Positions 12,523 through 14,300 of a stretch of 14,300 nucleotides of DNA are shown here, one piece after another. This DNA comes from an uncultured Collinsella sp. (GTDB lineage Bacteria; Actinomycetota; Coriobacteriia; Coriobacteriales; Coriobacteriaceae): contig CAKUGH010000040.1 of NCBI GenBank assembly GCA_934654605.1, forward strand, positions 1 to 14,300, given 5' to 3'. The translations under genes were made by a program, and so were the position numbers. Under the pieces are notes generated by a model. The model was not told where the DNA came from and ran no database searches. It saw only the letters and a program-made list of their open reading frames with translations. How positions within the stretch are numbered: position 1 is the stretch's first letter; every line of letters begins with the position of its first letter.

Positions 12523-14300
12523 ATGGAACAGATTATCTTGAACATACTCGAGGCTCTGCGTCGCGGCGAGACCGTGGACGACAAAGTGCTCGTCAAACTG
12601 ATACATGCCGAGGCACGCCGTGAGGGTGCCGACAAACGCGATTTGGCCAAGCGCCGTCTGCTGCCGTTCTACCAGCGGGTAAAACGTGAGGAGCCGACTC
12701 GGTGGGCTGCCTGGAATGTCGATGCCGAGTTGGAGCGTCAACTGCTGCAGGTGTTGCGCATGAAGCCTCGTCGCACGGCTTCGGGCGTGGCGACCATTAC
12801 CGTCATCACCAAGCCGTGGTCCTGTTCGGGCGATTGCCTGTTTTGCCCCAACGATCTGCGCATGCCCAAAAGCTATCTGCATGCCGAGCCGGCATGCGCC
12901 CGTGCGGAACAAAACTGCTTCGACCCGTATTTGCAGGTGAGCGCTCGCCTGACTGCACTTTCGCAGATGGGACATGCGACCGACAAGATCGAGCTTATCG
13001 TGCTCGGTGGCACCTGGAGCGACTATCCGCAAGGGTATCAGACGTGGTTTATGTCGGAGCTTTTCTGTGCGCTCAATGACGACGCCGTGGCCGGCGTGGC
13101 GGCCAACCCCATGTTGGCGCGTCCGGGCATCAGTCGTGCCGAGGCGGGGCGCCTGCTCGATGACGCTCCCGCCGATGCCCTGCCGCCGGTGGTGGCGGAG
13201 CGTCGCGAGCGCTATCGGGCGGCAGGCATTGCGACCGACGAGTGCGAGCTTGCGGTGGGCGTTGCCGGCGAACAGGAGCGCGTGGATGCTGCCGTGGGCG
13301 GCTACAACCGTGCGGTGCGTCGCCTGTACGGTCCCGGCACGCCGTGGGGCGAGGTCGCCGAGTGGCAGACAGCCACGATGGAAGAGCTCGAACGTCAGCA
13401 GCGCATTAACGAGACGGCGAAGCATCGCGTGGTGGGGCTCGTTATCGAGACCCGCCCCGATGCCGTGACGCCGCAGGCGCTTACGCTCATTCGCCGCCTG
13501 GGCTGCACCAAGATCCAGATGGGCATCCAGAGCCTCGACCAGCATCTGCTCGACATTAACGAGCGTCGTATCACGGTGGCTCAGATCGAGCGAGCGTTTT
13601 CGCTCGCGCGCCTATTTGGCTTTAAGATCCACGCGCACTTTATGCTCAACTTGCTGGGCGCCACGCCCGAGGGGGACAAGCGTGACTACGAGCGCTTTAT
13701 GACCGAGGGCGCCTTTATGCCCGACGAGGTCAAGGTCTACCCGTGCGCGCTCATCGAGGGCTCGCGTCTGGTGGGCTGTTACGAGCGTGGCGAGTGGCGC
13801 CCCTATACCGAGGAAGAGCTGCTCGACGTGCTGGTCGATGACATCGTGGTGACGCCGTCGTTCTGCCGTATCAGCCGCATGATTCGAGACTTTAGCTCCG
13901 ACGACATTATGGTGGGCAATAAGAAGCCCAACCTGCGTCAGCTCGTCGAGAATCGCTTGGCGGCTCGTGGCGAGGGCGCAAAGGTGCGTGAGATCCGCTA
14001 TCGCGAGATCAGTACCGCGGGCGCCGATTTGGATGAGCTCTCTCTTGATGAGGTTGTTTACGAGACGCCGGTGACGAGCGAACGTTTTTTGCAGTGGGTG
14101 ACGCCCGAGGGCAAGATCGCCGGCTTTTTGCGCCTGTCGCTGCCCGATCGCGCGTTTGTTTCCGCTCATGCGGACGAGCTGCCGACGTTGCCGGACGAGG
14201 CGATGATTCGCGAGGTGCACGTGTATGGTATGGCGGCGCGCGTGGGCGATCAGGGCCAGGCGGCTCAGCATCACGGTCTGGGGCGTTTGCTCGTGGAACG
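12523..14300 (+). CDS. elp3: Elp3 tRNA uridine(34) radical-SAM/GNAT enzyme (3' end outside window)
   Basis: 592 residues are visible and the frame is open at the end. The radical-SAM cluster is Cys101, Cys105, Cys108 in SCSGDCLFCPN, preceded by TVITKPW. Elp3-type blocks follow: FDPYLQ, DKIELIVLGGTW, VIETRPD (307-313), KIQMGIQSLD, HAHFMLNLLG, KVYPCALIEGSRL, TPSFCRISRMIRDF and REIRYREI. The start of the GNAT domain is visible as REVHVYG (His566) and QHHGLGRLL (583-590). Known Elp3 proteins use a SAM radical and acetyl-CoA to build cm5U on tRNA wobble uridine. Compared with the family pattern, about 100 extra residues (187-285) sit between the ALND block and VIETRPD. No SD lies at normal spacing before the start (GGGGG is 1 nt away), suggesting leaderless initiation. 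A Trm9-like methyltransferase lies nearby. Confidence 0.9.
   Translation, partial: MEQIILNILEALRRGETVDDKVLVKLIHAEARREGADKRDLAKRRLLPFYQRVKREEPTRWAAWNVDAELERQLLQVLRMKPRRTASGVATITVITKPWSCSGDCLFCPNDLRMPKSYLHAEPACARAEQNCFDPYLQVSARLTALSQMGHATDKIELIVLGGTWSDYPQGYQTWFMSELFCALNDDAVAGVAANPMLARPGISRAEAGRLLDDAPADALPPVVAERRERYRAAGIATDECELAVGVAGEQERVDAAVGGYNRAVRRLYGPGTPWGEVAEWQTATMEELERQQRINETAKHRVVGLVIETRPDAVTPQALTLIRRLGCTKIQMGIQSLDQHLLDINERRITVAQIERAFSLARLFGFKIHAHFMLNLLGATPEGDKRDYERFMTEGAFMPDEVKVYPCALIEGSRLVGCYERGEWRPYTEEELLDVLVDDIVVTPSFCRISRMIRDFSSDDIMVGNKKPNLRQLVENRLAARGEGAKVREIRYREISTAGADLDELSLDEVVYETPVTSERFLQWVTPEGKIAGFLRLSLPDRAFVSAHADELPTLPDEAMIREVHVYGMAARVGDQGQAAQHHGLGRLLVE

Noticed and set aside
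12385-13545. A 386-codon minus-strand open frame opposite elp3
   Set aside because: It runs antisense to clear radical-SAM motifs, is His/Arg-rich and has no domain, so it is a codon-bias shadow.
1-14300. CRISPR arrays, tRNA or rRNA genes, transposases and phage genes
   Set aside because: None were recognised by eye. The only repeats are the hairpin pair (2916, 3746), the 123-bp inverted repeat and terminators; a tRNAscan-SE and ISfinder run would settle it.

Overview
This is a GC-rich, densely packed chromosomal window from a bacterium. It most resembles a Coriobacteriia (Actinomycetota) genome of the Collinsella type. The basis is the GC-rich third-position codon use, the actinobacterial DEAD/DEAH helicase with a DUF3516-like C-terminus, and short hairpin repeats between genes. 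This is an inference from gene content, not a database match. No rRNA, tRNA, CRISPR array, transposase or phage gene is visible.

Layout. Positions 1-1856 hold the 3' end of an iron-dependent alcohol dehydrogenase and a class-3-like aldehyde dehydrogenase in one operon. Positions 1857-2118 are non-coding and full of hairpins, ahead of a tiny protein with an acidic and a basic half (2119-2298). A metallophosphoesterase (2365-2910) and a ChbG/YdjC deacetylase (2976-3740) follow; the deacetylase lies between two copies of a hairpin repeat. After a strong terminator comes a coiled-coil DUF2130 protein (3880-5637). It converges on a large Ski2-like helicase (8398-5717, minus) across a bidirectional terminator. 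Upstream of the helicase is a 123-bp inverted-repeat element (8520-8642), then a divergent TrmB-family tRNA m7G methyltransferase (9548-8709, minus) and a Trm9/ABH8-like methyltransferase (10539-9667, minus). On the plus strand, an XRE regulator with membrane segments is translationally coupled to a DUF4097 membrane-anchored protein (10807-12425). The window ends inside an Elp3 radical-SAM/GNAT tRNA-modification enzyme (12523 to beyond 14300).

How the genes may work together. The right half is enriched for RNA-modifying enzymes: TrmB, a Trm9-like methyltransferase and Elp3. In eukaryotes Elp3 (with its complex) makes cm5U34 and Trm9/ABH8 methylates it to mcm5U34. Finding both within about 2 kb suggests a bacterial two-enzyme wobble-uridine pathway, and this is the most interesting hypothesis here. 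The XRE/DUF4097 pair between them looks like a self-contained membrane-linked regulatory module. The left half is general metabolism (alcohol/aldehyde redox, glycan deacetylation, phosphoester hydrolysis) plus a possible nuclease-like coiled-coil protein.
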